A stretch of 64,000 nt of DNA from the NCBI GenBank assembly GCA_000333855.2, contig CM007348.1, positions 664,244 to 728,243 of the forward strand, in the 5' to 3' direction. The position numbers and the translations under genes were made by a program. The stretch's first letter is position 1. Each line of letters begins with the position of its first letter. This DNA is from Endotrypanum monterogeii (Eukaryota; Euglenozoa; Kinetoplastea; Trypanosomatida; Trypanosomatidae). The notes beneath the pieces were generated by a model that saw nothing but the letters and a program-made list of their open reading frames with translations, searched no databases and was not told where the DNA came from. Of this stretch, positions 1 to 9,862 are shown in pieces.

Positions 1-1457
1 ATATATTCCGAGATAAAGGGAGGGGGCGAAGGCGAGGAAAGCGACCCCCTATGGACAGTTGAAGATTTCATTAGTGGAGAAGCGAGTAGAAGCGGGGGAG
101 GGGGGGGTATCAAGCAACAATATAAAGACTTCCAAAGCAATAAAATCGGGAAGACAAAAGAAGAGAGAGATTCACGAGCGCGCAAGCACGGCCCTGGTAT
201 AGAAACCCATGAGTTCGAATAAACGAGGAAAATCTGGAGCGTAGGAGAAGGGGAAAAATCAAGGGAAAATTGGTTCGAGATGCGGAGAAGATAATCGCAC
301 AGAAAAGTACATGAGGCGCCCATGCCCAGCTATCCTCCAACACCTACAAGTACATACACGAACACACAAAAACATTACTGAATCACCAACAAAAAGGAAG
401 TCGATGTCAAAAGTAGAACTGGTGCGACAAAATTGGGGAACAGAAAAGACGAAATGTAGACCCGTGGAGCATTAGGCAAAACAACAGATATAAAGAGAGT
501 CAAAACACCTTATTCACACGTTTCCACAATTTCGAGAAAGATATGTGTCTCTCTATGTCTGTGTGCGGGCAGTGAGTAGCACAGTGTTTTTTTTCCTCTC
601 TAATGTCGAAACGAAAGGAGCAATGTCATCTTGCCTCCCTATCTCGTCTAGTTTTTGCTTCCTCGCAACGATCCGCACGCTTTTCTTTGATAAACACGTA
701 TTCTTTTCGTTTTTTGGAGAGATCAAAATTTCTTGCTTCAGTGCATTTCACATCTCCCAACCCCTTAGACGACATTCTGGTGAGCTACGAATGAAGTTTT
801 ATCTCGTGCGTGTGTGCGTGTGTGTGCCTGTGTTTTGTGGAGGGAGACTCCGTTGGCGCTTGTTAACGGTCAGGAGTCAGTACTTGAGAGGATTTGACAG
901 TGGAAGAGGGAGGGGGGAGGAGACAAGAAATATTGATCATGCAGATGCGGTGGAAAACAAAACGAGAAAAAGAGGAGGAGAGGAGGGGGAAAAAAACACG
1001 TTGTAAAGCACGCAACAGTCGCCTTATCACTGCTGTCAAACATCCGGACAGGAAGAAGAAGCAGACACAAAAAAAGGAGAGCGCATCGACTACGTCTCAT
1101 CCCCACAGCCAAAATGAAACAAATGAAACAAAAATGAGGCCCAGGCTCAAAAAAAAAAAAGGAAATGGGGTGAATACACCGCACAAACCATAGACACACA
1201 TCCAGGCTGCCGCCTCGCAACGTTTGAAGACATCTACCGAGTGACAAACTCAAATCGGAGAGTGCAAGGGAAATCCCTTTAAAATTAAGCGTTAAAAAAA
1301 AAAAAATGGACAGGGCGAGGGTGGAGGTAAGGTGGGAGGGGGACGAAATGTGGAAGAATAGTACATGCGCAAATATATGTGTATATATGATACCACACTT
1401 CGAGTATGACGAAGCGGGCTGTCCCACACAACACCACCCCGGCCCCCTTGTCGCTGA
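1..1457. other. 3' flank of the kinase gene, no gene seen
   Basis: Transcription here runs leftward, so this is the 3' untranslated/intergenic stretch after the kinase stop codon. It holds purine-rich and A-rich tracts (for example around 1148-1160 and 1293-1305) that read as pyrimidine tracts on the transcribed strand and may serve the next gene to the left, outside the window. The open frames in it are low-complexity (F/S/L or K/E/R-rich) and do not resemble proteins. Confidence 0.6.
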
Positions 1458-4115
1458 TCAATTATGACCCACCTTTTCTACAACGGGAAAGTCCTCCAAG
1501 CTGCGTCCAAAGTCGTCTGGTGTCGTACCCATCGTAGCGACAGGAGAAAACAAGATATTTTTTTGAGAAGATTGGGCTGACTTATCCAGGACACTGTCGG
1601 TGCTGCCGGTGTCGTCTGTTGCCCCCTCCTGGGAGTCTACGTTTTGTCCTTCGCCTCTCAGTTTCACTTTCTCGTTGGGCGGTGTGTGTATGCTGGTGAG
1701 CACCGGAGTGGCCGCCAAGGTGTGTGCGTCGGAGGTAAGCGGCGAACATAGCATCTGCGCACTACCCTCGTTGCCCATCGACAAGGATTGCTCATGGCAG
1801 TCCAATTTCTTTTTCAGGTCCCCCTCCGCACGTTCCCCACTTAAGGGCAAATGAGATGCATATGTGCGCCACATTTCTGTGCTTGGCGTCAGCGATAGGG
1901 ACGACTGCTCCTTGCACTCTGCACATGCCTCAGCGCCTCTTTTCTCAGCGGATCGGGAGCTTGCAGGAGACTCTGCGGACGCTAGCCTCGGAACGCTCAG
2001 GACAGCAGCCGTCAAGGAAGAAGAGGGACCCTCTAAGCTCTCCCCGGAGCAGGGTTGAGTGGGCTTTGAAAGATTGAGAGAGACTAGGGAGGCATTGTGC
2101 GAAAGCACGGTGCTCCCCACGAATGAATCCCGCACGAGCGCATCTGCAACGCGCACGTAGCGCCGCAGGCCAGATCCCGGAATAGGCGTCACCCTTGGAG
2201 GACGATGCGGGCTGCTGCCGTTGTATCTATATCGGTGAAGAAGAGCGACCGGCGAAAGAGAAGATGTCCTCCCGGCGGACGCCAAGCGCGATGGCGTCGC
2301 GGCGCTGAGATGCGCGTGCGCTCGGAGAAGTGGGGTGGTGAGGAGGTAGGAGATATAGCTTCGTACAGCTTCTGGCAAGGGGAGATCGACTATGTCGTAC
2401 TTGAGGAATGTACGGAGTATCACAGCCACACCGCAAACCAAAATAAACGCCGCGAGGTGAAAAACCATTGAAGCCGTCAACCACAGCCCATACAGGTACC
2501 GGGCCCACCGTCCACTGGGCTGCAGATAGCCCAGGTGGAAGAGACCTGTGAAAAGGCTGCAGGGCACGGCAGTGTTTCGGACTCGATCTTGAGTTTCGGT
2601 GCCTTCACGAACTTCTTCCCAGTGGTGAGCATCGTTTTCAGAGCCACTCTCTTCCTCCTCTTCATCCTCCTGTTCCTCCTCGTCCTGCTCCTCCGCAGCT
2701 GCGCAATCGTCGTCGCTCACTGCCGCGCTCTCGATAGTGGTCAAGCGAACAAAGGCACTACCGTGTTGAAGGATCTCCTCTTTGGGGGACATACAAAGGC
2801 GCTGGTCAGGCGATGTGTGAAGTACTGCGCCGCTGAGTGACTTCAATGTTTCCAACGTCCCATCGTTGTCGACAGCCGAGTCACTGCCACGAAGGAGCGA
2901 GGTGGGAGACAAGATGGAGAGGGAGATGTCCTCCCTATGCGAGAACCCAAAGTCAGCGTTTGCAGAGTGCTGTCGAAGTCTCGTAGTTGAGGTGGCGCTC
3001 CGACTGCGCTCACCGCTCACATTGCTGCTGAACTGCCCATGCTCACTGCCTTCATAGAAGCCGTCATCGATATGGTCCTCATCGGACGGCAAGGCGTCCA
3101 CAGGCGGACAGCTCTCCGAAAGCATCCCTGTAACCGCCCCTGAACTCTCTGAGAAACTGACTGTGAGCGATGTCGCCGCCTCATGAACAGAACCAGCTAC
3201 CGAGTTGCAGCGCGATTCCAGTCCGGATATCCACGGGTGCTGCAGAAGCTGCTTCACAGACCAACGCTGCGCCGCATCCACGCACAACATGTGTCCCAAA
3301 ATATCTTCTATGCAGCAGGGGATGGGACGCGGGATCGGATATTTGGTCGTCTCGATGGCCTCGAGCAATGCGTCGGGGTCGCCCTGTGAGCAGCGGTATG
3401 GAAACCCACCAAAAAGCATCATGTAGAGCGTGATGCCAGCGGCCCAGACATCGACTTTTCGGCCATCGTAGGCGGGATGATCACAAAGAAGCTCAGGGGC
3501 ACAATATTTCAGTGTACCACATGCGCGGTGTAGCTGAACGCCTGGCATGCAGTGGCAAGCAAACCCGAAGTCGGACAGCACCAACCGCGTTCGACGTTTG
3601 TTCAGCAGAATATTCTCTGGCTTGACGTCACGGTGAACAATGTTGCGGTCATGCAGTGTAGCCAGTGCCAACAAGAGCTGCTTGAAGTAGCGCTGCACTT
3701 GATCATACAGCATGAACGGCGCAGTCAGAGTCTGGAGAGTCTCCACCGGAGTGCGACCAGAAAACAGCGAGGTCTGCAGCTGCCTCAACTCCTGACGCTG
3801 CTCTCGAATCAAATCTAGAAGCGTCCCGCCCTCAGCGAGGTCCATGATAAGGTAATAATTGTGCTTTGAGACCATCTTGTCCACGAGTCGAGTCACATAC
3901 GGAGAACTGCCAGCAAGCTCCAGCGCCTTGACTTCACGAATAAACGCCTCTGTCATCTTGTTGCGTTGTGCTACCCTCCTGTCTACAATCTTCACAGCGT
4001 AGGTTCTCCCTGAGGAAAGCTCGGTGCACTGCCATACGGTGCTGAAGGCACCGCTCGCAATAGGAGTATCCAGGCGGTACTGCACCACATCACCGATCAC
4101 CTTTTTAGCGGTCAT
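1458..4115 (-). CDS. Ser/Thr protein kinase with C-terminal transmembrane segment
   Basis: Predicted 885-aa protein kinase that phosphorylates Ser/Thr on unknown targets. The kinase domain is N-terminal (about residues 10-300) and complete: nucleotide loop ASGAFSTV, lysine in YAVKIVD, catalytic loop HRDVKPENILL, DFG, and CGTLKYCAPELL in the activation segment. The layout and the PEN/DFGFA motifs point to the CAMK/AMPK-like group. The first glycine of the loop is Ala, which is tolerated in many kinases. A short insertion (RQELRQ...GRTP) lies before helix E. The region after the kinase is acidic and Ser-rich. A long hydrophobic stretch follows at about residues 538-573 (DNA about 2395-2500), then a Ser/Pro-rich tail, so the kinase is probably membrane-anchored. 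The ATG at 4115 is the first in frame; further upstream the frame opens only with GTG. The substrate is unknown. Confidence 0.9.
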   Translation of the reverse strand: MTAKKVIGDVVQYRLDTPIASGAFSTVWQCTELSSGRTYAVKIVDRRVAQRNKMTEAFIREVKALELAGSSPYVTRLVDKMVSKHNYYLIMDLAEGGTLLDLIREQRQELRQLQTSLFSGRTPVETLQTLTAPFMLYDQVQRYFKQLLLALATLHDRNIVHRDVKPENILLNKRRTRLVLSDFGFACHCMPGVQLHRACGTLKYCAPELLCDHPAYDGRKVDVWAAGITLYMMLFGGFPYRCSQGDPDALLEAIETTKYPIPRPIPCCIEDILGHMLCVDAAQRWSVKQLLQHPWISGLESRCNSVAGSVHEAATSLTVSFSESSGAVTGMLSESCPPVDALPSDEDHIDDGFYEGSEHGQFSSNVSGERSRSATSTTRLRQHSANADFGFSHREDISLSILSPTSLLRGSDSAVDNDGTLETLKSLSGAVLHTSPDQRLCMSPKEEILQHGSAFVRLTTIESAAVSDDDCAAAEEQDEEEQEDEEEEESGSENDAHHWEEVREGTETQDRVRNTAVPCSLFTGLFHLGYLQPSGRWARYLYGLWLTASMVFHLAAFILVCGVAVILRTFLKYDIVDLPLPEAVRSYISYLLTTPLLRAHAHLSAATPSRLASAGRTSSLSPVALLHRYRYNGSSPHRPPRVTPIPGSGLRRYVRVADALVRDSFVGSTVLSHNASLVSLNLSKPTQPCSGESLEGPSSSLTAAVLSVPRLASAESPASSRSAEKRGAEACAECKEQSSLSLTPSTEMWRTYASHLPLSGERAEGDLKKKLDCHEQSLSMGNEGSAQMLCSPLTSDAHTLAATPVLTSIHTPPNEKVKLRGEGQNVDSQEGATDDTGSTDSVLDKSAQSSQKNILFSPVATMGTTPDDFGRSLEDFPVVEKVGHN

Positions 4116-6900
4116 TGTAGTCTCCACCCTTCTTGTCCCAGTCCTCCTCGCTGTTTCTCAATGCAAAAGACAGGCAGAAGATGAACAAGAGAGGGTATGC
4201 CGATAAGATCACACGCAATGGGTACGCAGTAACAGATACGCACAGGGGAGTGGAGAAGGGGACGAGAAAATTGAAATTTCAATAAATAAAACAATTGAAA
4301 TTGAGACCCAACAAAATAAAAACAGACGCAAGAAAAAAAAAAAAAAAACTAATGACGACCACGCAAAACCAAAAAAAAAAAAAGCCGAACGTGTCGGGCA
4401 CAAATTATACCCAGCTCCGAAGTAATATTGGAGCGTTAGCTCAAAAGAAAAAGGGGGTATACACAGGCGCACGCGGACACACACTCACACAGATAGGGAG
4501 AAGCGACACAGAAAAGGGAAACCACGATAAACGATCAGCAGCGACGATATATTTTTGAATATTTTGAATATTTTTATTTTTTTTTCGAGTGGAAAAAAGC
4601 AGAGAAAGGGTCGGAAAACAAAAGTAGACAGACACAAGGCTTGTCGATAGGGAAGAAGGAGGAGGGGAATAGGTCAGCGTGTACTAGAATAAATAAATAA
4701 ACTTATGTATATAGACACACATCTATGTCGATATTTGACGCCACCTCCCTTTTTTTTAGACGCCTATCCGACGAGCTTGCTCTGCTGCAAAATATCGATC
4801 CCTTTCACTTCCCTATTCTTCTAGCGCTGCAGCTGCGCGAGTGCTCGTGCGTATGTGCGTGCTACTTCGACCACAAACCCCCTTGTTAGAATACCCCTGG
4901 AAAAGGTGATGACAAGTAGACGTGCGGGGAGAGGTTCGCGATGGAATCAAAGCAAGAGAGAACACCACCGAAAATGTGCGGAGAACAGGTGGGCAAGAGG
5001 GGGAAAAAAACAAGGTGGGTGGTGTAGGGAGATAAGTTCAAGCCGAGACTAAAAGAACACTCGCTGCACCTCAAGATCACGTTAACGTAGTGCTACTTAT
5101 GATATGCGCTAATGAACTTCGTGGAGCGAAGCAGAAAGGAGACACGTCAGCAATGGAACCTGTGCTCTTAGCCTCGCACAATGCGAAAGGAATAGATATA
5201 TATATGTGTGTTTGTGCAAACAGAAGCGGTGATGTATCTTTGAAATCGCCGCCTCCACGCTCAATCGCATATGGGAGGAGAGGAGAAACAGGGGGGAGGG
5301 GGAGAGATATTCACGAGAGTGTGCGCAAGTACGACAACTCCACACCAAAAACTCCTCCGTGGAGAAGCGTTAGCCTGCTGAGATACACACACACGCACTC
5401 TCAGGAATGTTGTGGAATGTACCTATGTAGAACAGCTCACCGACGGGAAAGAAGGGAAAAGGGGACCAATGTGGTTTAAGAGTCCCCCACCAACAGCTCC
5501 GAATAACTATACAGGGAAAGGGAAGGGAGGAGAGGGGTTGGGAAGGAGGAGCGGGGCGCGCACAAGTGAATAGAAACGACAAGGAAATCCAGCACGAAAG
5601 TGGAAATAAAAAAAAAAATGAGGAAAAAGTACTAAAAAAAAAAAAAAAATATATATATATATAATACTAGTTCTGTGGGCTATCCCCCTGACAGAGGATT
5701 GACCTACAAAAAAAAAAAAATAAGAGCAGTGCTGCGCTCTTGAAGGCGACGATCGCGGGGTTACAGAGTGAGGAGGAGTTCGGAAAAAGTTTATGCGCGA
5801 ATCGACACTGCACACACACACACACACACACACACGTATATAAACCAGCGTCTCCTCTTTTTTTTTTCCTTTTCCTTTCCCTTTGCGCAGTAGGTGCGTG
5901 TTTTCTTATGTTGAAGGGTGTGAACCTATCTCCTCGCCCCAAGTGATGTTTCGGCAGCTCGTGTGAGAAAAAAAGAGGGGGAGAGGATAGAAATCGGGAT
6001 AGTAGAGAAGCCTGCAGAAGCTGAGAGCGACAGTGGTTACATGTTGTGTACGCTGCATCCGCAATAGACATCAGAGCAGTGGTTCCCTCGTGGTGAAGAG
6101 ACGGGAGTTAAAGGGAAGAAAAAGGGAAGCGCTTCATCTGTGTCGCCCACATCGAACCACTCTGTGGTCCTCTGTGGAACTCTTAATGATGTCCCTCTTG
6201 CTGCGCAATGGGCTAACACCCCACCCCACGAGCTCACTGTGGTTGAGAGCAGTTCATGTACCCTCGTCTCTGCAAAAAGGAACCACAAAGACATGTTGTC
6301 CCTTCAGTGCAAAATTTATGTTTTCTCACTATTACAGCGTGACAGCTGTGCAAATGTTATGCCCACGCTTCATCCTCTTTTTTTCCTTTCGCGTGTGTGT
6401 TGCGGCAGCTTTAGCTCGATACGCTGTTAATTTATTTACCTACACACCCTTTTTCTTCACCTCCCCTCTCGGGAGGCGTCGTACTTCCCATCGTGGCCTA
6501 TACAATTCACTAACGCTTACAAAGCACGCAGAAACACGGGAAAAAAAACGCGCTGGCGCGTGCGTGCGTGAAAGGGGGGGGAGAGTGCGTCACCGAGGAA
6601 CACTTTTCTCATGTATGCGGCACCGCTTTTTAACCTCCAGCCACGTGAATGAAAGAGAGAATGGGTGGAAAACAAGTCGCCCCAAGACAGTGAGGTCGGG
6701 AAAGGACGATTCGCTCGTGAAGGAGAAAAAAAAAAGGTGAGAAGCTGTAATAGAATAGCAGCACAAAAAAAAAAAAAACACTCACAAACCGTTTCCATTG
6801 CTCACAGGATAACATTAAACAACGTCGACCGAATATTTTCGTGGATGTACAGACATCTTCCCCCAGTGCCCGCTCGCCGCGCTTTGGTCTCGCACTCTCA
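4116..6900. other. Intergenic region, no gene seen
   Basis: This 2.8-kb gap contains the 5' side of the kinase transcript and the 3' flank of the 552-aa gene. Long A-runs on the plus strand (4332-4349, 4370-4383, 5633-5649, 5708-5720, 6764-6778) are T-runs on the transcribed strand, typical of trypanosomatid trans-splicing tracts. A (CA)n microsatellite lies at about 5811-5835 and a short (TA)n at 5649-5662. Open frames of 60-235 codons exist on both strands, but they are low-complexity and unrecognised. Confidence 0.6.
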
Positions 6901-8559
6901 TTAGGCCATATCCGATCGATTGAGGAGGCTATGGCGAAGCATCTTCAAAACAGCTGTTGCCTCTTGGTTTGCCTCCAGCAACTCCGGGTGCATCAGCTCC
7001 AGTGGAAGACCGCGCTTACTCAGAGAATCCGCGCAGCTAACCAAGTCCGAACTCTCCGATGCGATCACACAAAAGTGTTGAACACAACGAAGGGGTTTGT
7101 TCGAGTCCTCAGGGCCCGCAAAACCACTGCTGCTGCTCTGGATGCGCTCCACCATGGTGCTGACGTACTGATTCCAGTGGCACGTGTCTCTGAAAATTCG
7201 AAAAAAGCTTAGGGTGTCAACGTCCTCCTCCTCCTCCTCCCTCGACACCTCAGACTCTCCGTCCGCTCCTAAAGCTGCGACCTCGGCGCTAGTGTCGTGG
7301 CCTCCGCGATCTTCAACATCGGCACCAGCAGCGCAGCTGCCATCACAGAACCTATTTGTCGACGCATCGTCTCCATGGAGGAGTAGCGGTGTCCACAGCT
7401 GCCACTCGGGGACGTTGATAGCCGCCTCCCATGTCGGTGAAGTGCGATCTGCCAGCTCAAATACGCGTGCCTTGGCACTCAGCACATATATCGGGAGCGA
7501 CGGACTGTCAAAGCGCAAGTCTACCGTAAGAAAAAGAGTTAGATGAGGATGCGACTGTTGTGGTTCTGGAACGTCATCAGAAGCTACAGTCAGACTCTTT
7601 TCTTTATAAAAGGAGCGCACAAGACGAGATATAAACGCTGGGTCCGTGTTGCAAGTACGCTCCAATAGCGCAACCTGCTCGATTCGCTGCTGCATGAGTC
7701 GAAAATTATGGTTGTGTTCCGACTCTGTCCACGCCATCAATGAAGGAAAGCATGCGTCTGTCACACGCTGACCAATTCCCATGAAAGACGAAGACATGGC
7801 AGTGTCCCCCACCGCCCAGGTGCGCGCTTGAGGTCGATAATGCAGCGGATATGGAACTATGGCCCGCATCTCGCCTGCACCCGATCCAGCAAGAGACTTG
7901 GCAAGCGTAAACTCGAGCGTCAACGGGCCACCCCCTGCTCCATGCTTAGTGGCGGTTTTCGCGTCCACCACCTGCGCGTGCACGTCATGTAGAAACTTGC
8001 TCGAGTTACGCATCAACAAAAACACCTCGCGAGTGGCATAAAGCGACGGGGAGCGGGACGGCACCACCCACGCACCGTCGTCCGCCACAACGTAGCGGCC
8101 GCAAAGCACGACGCCGTCGGAGGCCCAATGCTCCTTTTCGAATACATCGTTGACCCACTCCACCACGCTGCTGAAGCTCGGAACCGGTGCTACAGTTGCT
8201 GGGGGAGTGCGGGAGGAAGCGCCCCCGCTCTGGGCCCTACTCGACCCCTCTCCAAGTGCCTCTCTAGACGTTCCCTTTGGTGCCGTAGAAGCATCATGCC
8301 ACACCTCCTCCCCGACATATGTCTCGTACTCCTCTGCTGGGTGCACGTAGGCGCTGAGGTGCGGGTGGGACGGCAGGCGGGTGTCATCAGAATCCAAGTA
8401 GCGGAAAAACGAGACACCCTCCGCAGCAGCGTCTGTGTTTGCGATCGCACAGAGGCCTCCGCCGGCAGCATAAGCCTCAACCCGAAAGGTACGGTGTGGA
8501 ATGACATGTCGCTTACCCTCCCCAGAGAACACAATCGACAGCGGAATCCTTGAGCGCAT
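6901..8559 (-). CDS. Unrecognised 552-aa protein
   Basis: I do not recognise this protein. It is a clean 552-codon frame with ordinary coding composition and no signal peptide or membrane segment. An acidic low-complexity stretch (SREEEEEDVDTL) lies in its C-terminal third. The rest looks globular, with aromatic-rich blocks around VVEWVNDVFEKEHW, FMGIGQRVTDACF and FFRIFRDTCHWNQYV. The first ATG in frame is at 8559; the frame extends 20 codons upstream only from a TTG. It sits in the minus-strand array between the kinase and the CEP120-like gene. A role cannot be assigned from sequence alone. Confidence 0.8.
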   Translation of the reverse strand: MRSRIPLSIVFSGEGKRHVIPHRTFRVEAYAAGGGLCAIANTDAAAEGVSFFRYLDSDDTRLPSHPHLSAYVHPAEEYETYVGEEVWHDASTAPKGTSREALGEGSSRAQSGGASSRTPPATVAPVPSFSSVVEWVNDVFEKEHWASDGVVLCGRYVVADDGAWVVPSRSPSLYATREVFLLMRNSSKFLHDVHAQVVDAKTATKHGAGGGPLTLEFTLAKSLAGSGAGEMRAIVPYPLHYRPQARTWAVGDTAMSSSFMGIGQRVTDACFPSLMAWTESEHNHNFRLMQQRIEQVALLERTCNTDPAFISRLVRSFYKEKSLTVASDDVPEPQQSHPHLTLFLTVDLRFDSPSLPIYVLSAKARVFELADRTSPTWEAAINVPEWQLWTPLLLHGDDASTNRFCDGSCAAGADVEDRGGHDTSAEVAALGADGESEVSREEEEEDVDTLSFFRIFRDTCHWNQYVSTMVERIQSSSSGFAGPEDSNKPLRCVQHFCVIASESSDLVSCADSLSKRGLPLELMHPELLEANQEATAVLKMLRHSLLNRSDMA

Positions 8560-9172
8560 CTGTGTCACGTGCGTTTGTTGAGAGAAACAGAACAGTCCTT
8601 CTCGTATGAGGGAAACCAAAAGATGTGAGAGGGGGGATGGGTAGGGACACGCGTCGAAAGATAAAGCAACGATGCACTGCTCTGTTCATAGGAATCAGCT
8701 AGCACCAAAGAATAAGGAATGCAAAACGAAAATGTGACACCGCATATGTTAACGGAGTTCACAGCAGAAGGGGAAGTCAGCATAATAATAACAATCATAC
8801 CACGAGACTTTCTTTTCACTGAACCACTGTCTGCGGTACTCGCAATACTTTTGTGTATCGAGATTGCGGCGGCGAAGCATCTAGGCTCTTCAGAACACTT
8901 CGGGGCTCCATGCACGTCCCCCCCCCTCGCGGTCTCACGCGCCTTCCCTCCTTATACCTTTTTTTCCGTTTGAGGGCACAGCGGATCAATAAAAAAAAAA
9001 AAAAAACGGTGCAGCCATTCGATGGCGCGAGCATCCCCTCAACGAAGCCCTTCGCTCAATCACTCTAACCCCCTTCCCTCCGGCAAGATGTCCTATCAGG
9101 TTCCCACAGGATTGAGCAGAGATAATAAATTGCAGATGGCACCACCCCAAGCATCTTTATTCCCTATCCAAA
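8560..9172. other. Intergenic, upstream of the 552-aa gene
   Basis: No gene seen. A 16-base A-run at 8991-9006 is a T16 tract on the transcribed strand, a plausible trans-splicing pyrimidine tract for the 552-aa gene. Confidence 0.5.
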
Positions 9173-9721
9173 CGTGCTCATTACGCCACACAACACTGTG
9201 AGCCCAGATAGGCACCCCGCAGCAGCTTGCCACTCGCGCAGTCCTATGTGGTGCAAGGCAACAGCAGACACGCCTCACAACACGGCAAACTCAGCCATCA
9301 AGGCACTCGCAGCTGGGCCAAACGCCAACCCACCCGCCCCGCACACAGCCACACAGCCGCCCCCACCCCCTCCTGTCGCGCTCCTCGCGAAGCGGGGCAT
9401 CCACAGGGGTGGGCTCAGGCGCCGTCCCCGAGCAGTAGCCGCGGGGAACCGAGTGGAATACGCTCAAGCGACGCTGGCCCTCTCTCCACCACACAGTCGA
9501 TAACAGACCCGCACGAGAGCTACGAGCCGCCGCGACGCGACGCAACCCAGGACCTGACTGCCCACATCAGAACCGAGGAGCAACTGGGAGCCCCTTGCAC
9601 CCCTCCCCCTAGGCTCTAGCGACTCCGACCCTATCAGCACACCAAGTGGATCAGCATTGGATGAGAGCTTGGGGGCTGCTTGGCTTCCCCACAGAGTGGG
9701 TACTGGACCCTGATACCACGC
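9173..9721 (-). mobile_element. SIDER2-like retroposon, copy 1
   Basis: A ~549-bp interspersed repeat, one of four in this window. On the transcribed (minus) strand it starts with GCGTGGTATCAGGGTCC and ends with GGCGTAATGAGC. It begins ~140 bp downstream of the CEP120-like stop codon and therefore lies in that gene's 3' untranslated region, sense orientation. Length, 3'-UTR location and orientation match the short interspersed degenerate retroposons (SIDER2) of Leishmania; identification as SIDER2 is inference because I cannot align to the consensus. It is almost identical to copy 2, with only a few base differences visible, such as near 9201-9205 and 9648. The 130-codon open frame within it is not a gene. 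Confidence 0.75.
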
Positions 9722-9862
9722 TCACGCTACGCCTTCTCCGCATCAGAGGCACTGGCATAACTCAAGCATTCGGCAGGGAGGGAAAACGGTGCAGTGGCAT
9801 CGCGTGAGTAGTCACTAATTTTCCCCTATCGCCGGTACTACCGACATAGAGCTGCTGAGCCA

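Noticed and set aside
870..1427. 185-codon minus-strand frame
   Set aside because: Low-complexity F/S/L/C-rich sequence produced by A-runs on the plus strand; lies in the kinase 3' flank.
5090..5479. 129-codon plus-strand frame between the kinase and the 552-aa gene
   Set aside because: Opposite to the direction of the array, no domain, and built from purine-rich flank sequence.
9227..9619. 130-codon open frame, repeated almost unchanged at 22822-23214, 37957-38349 and 41747-42175
   Set aside because: It is carried by the SIDER2-like repeat and is antisense to transcription in every copy. Its conservation follows from DNA identity of the repeat.
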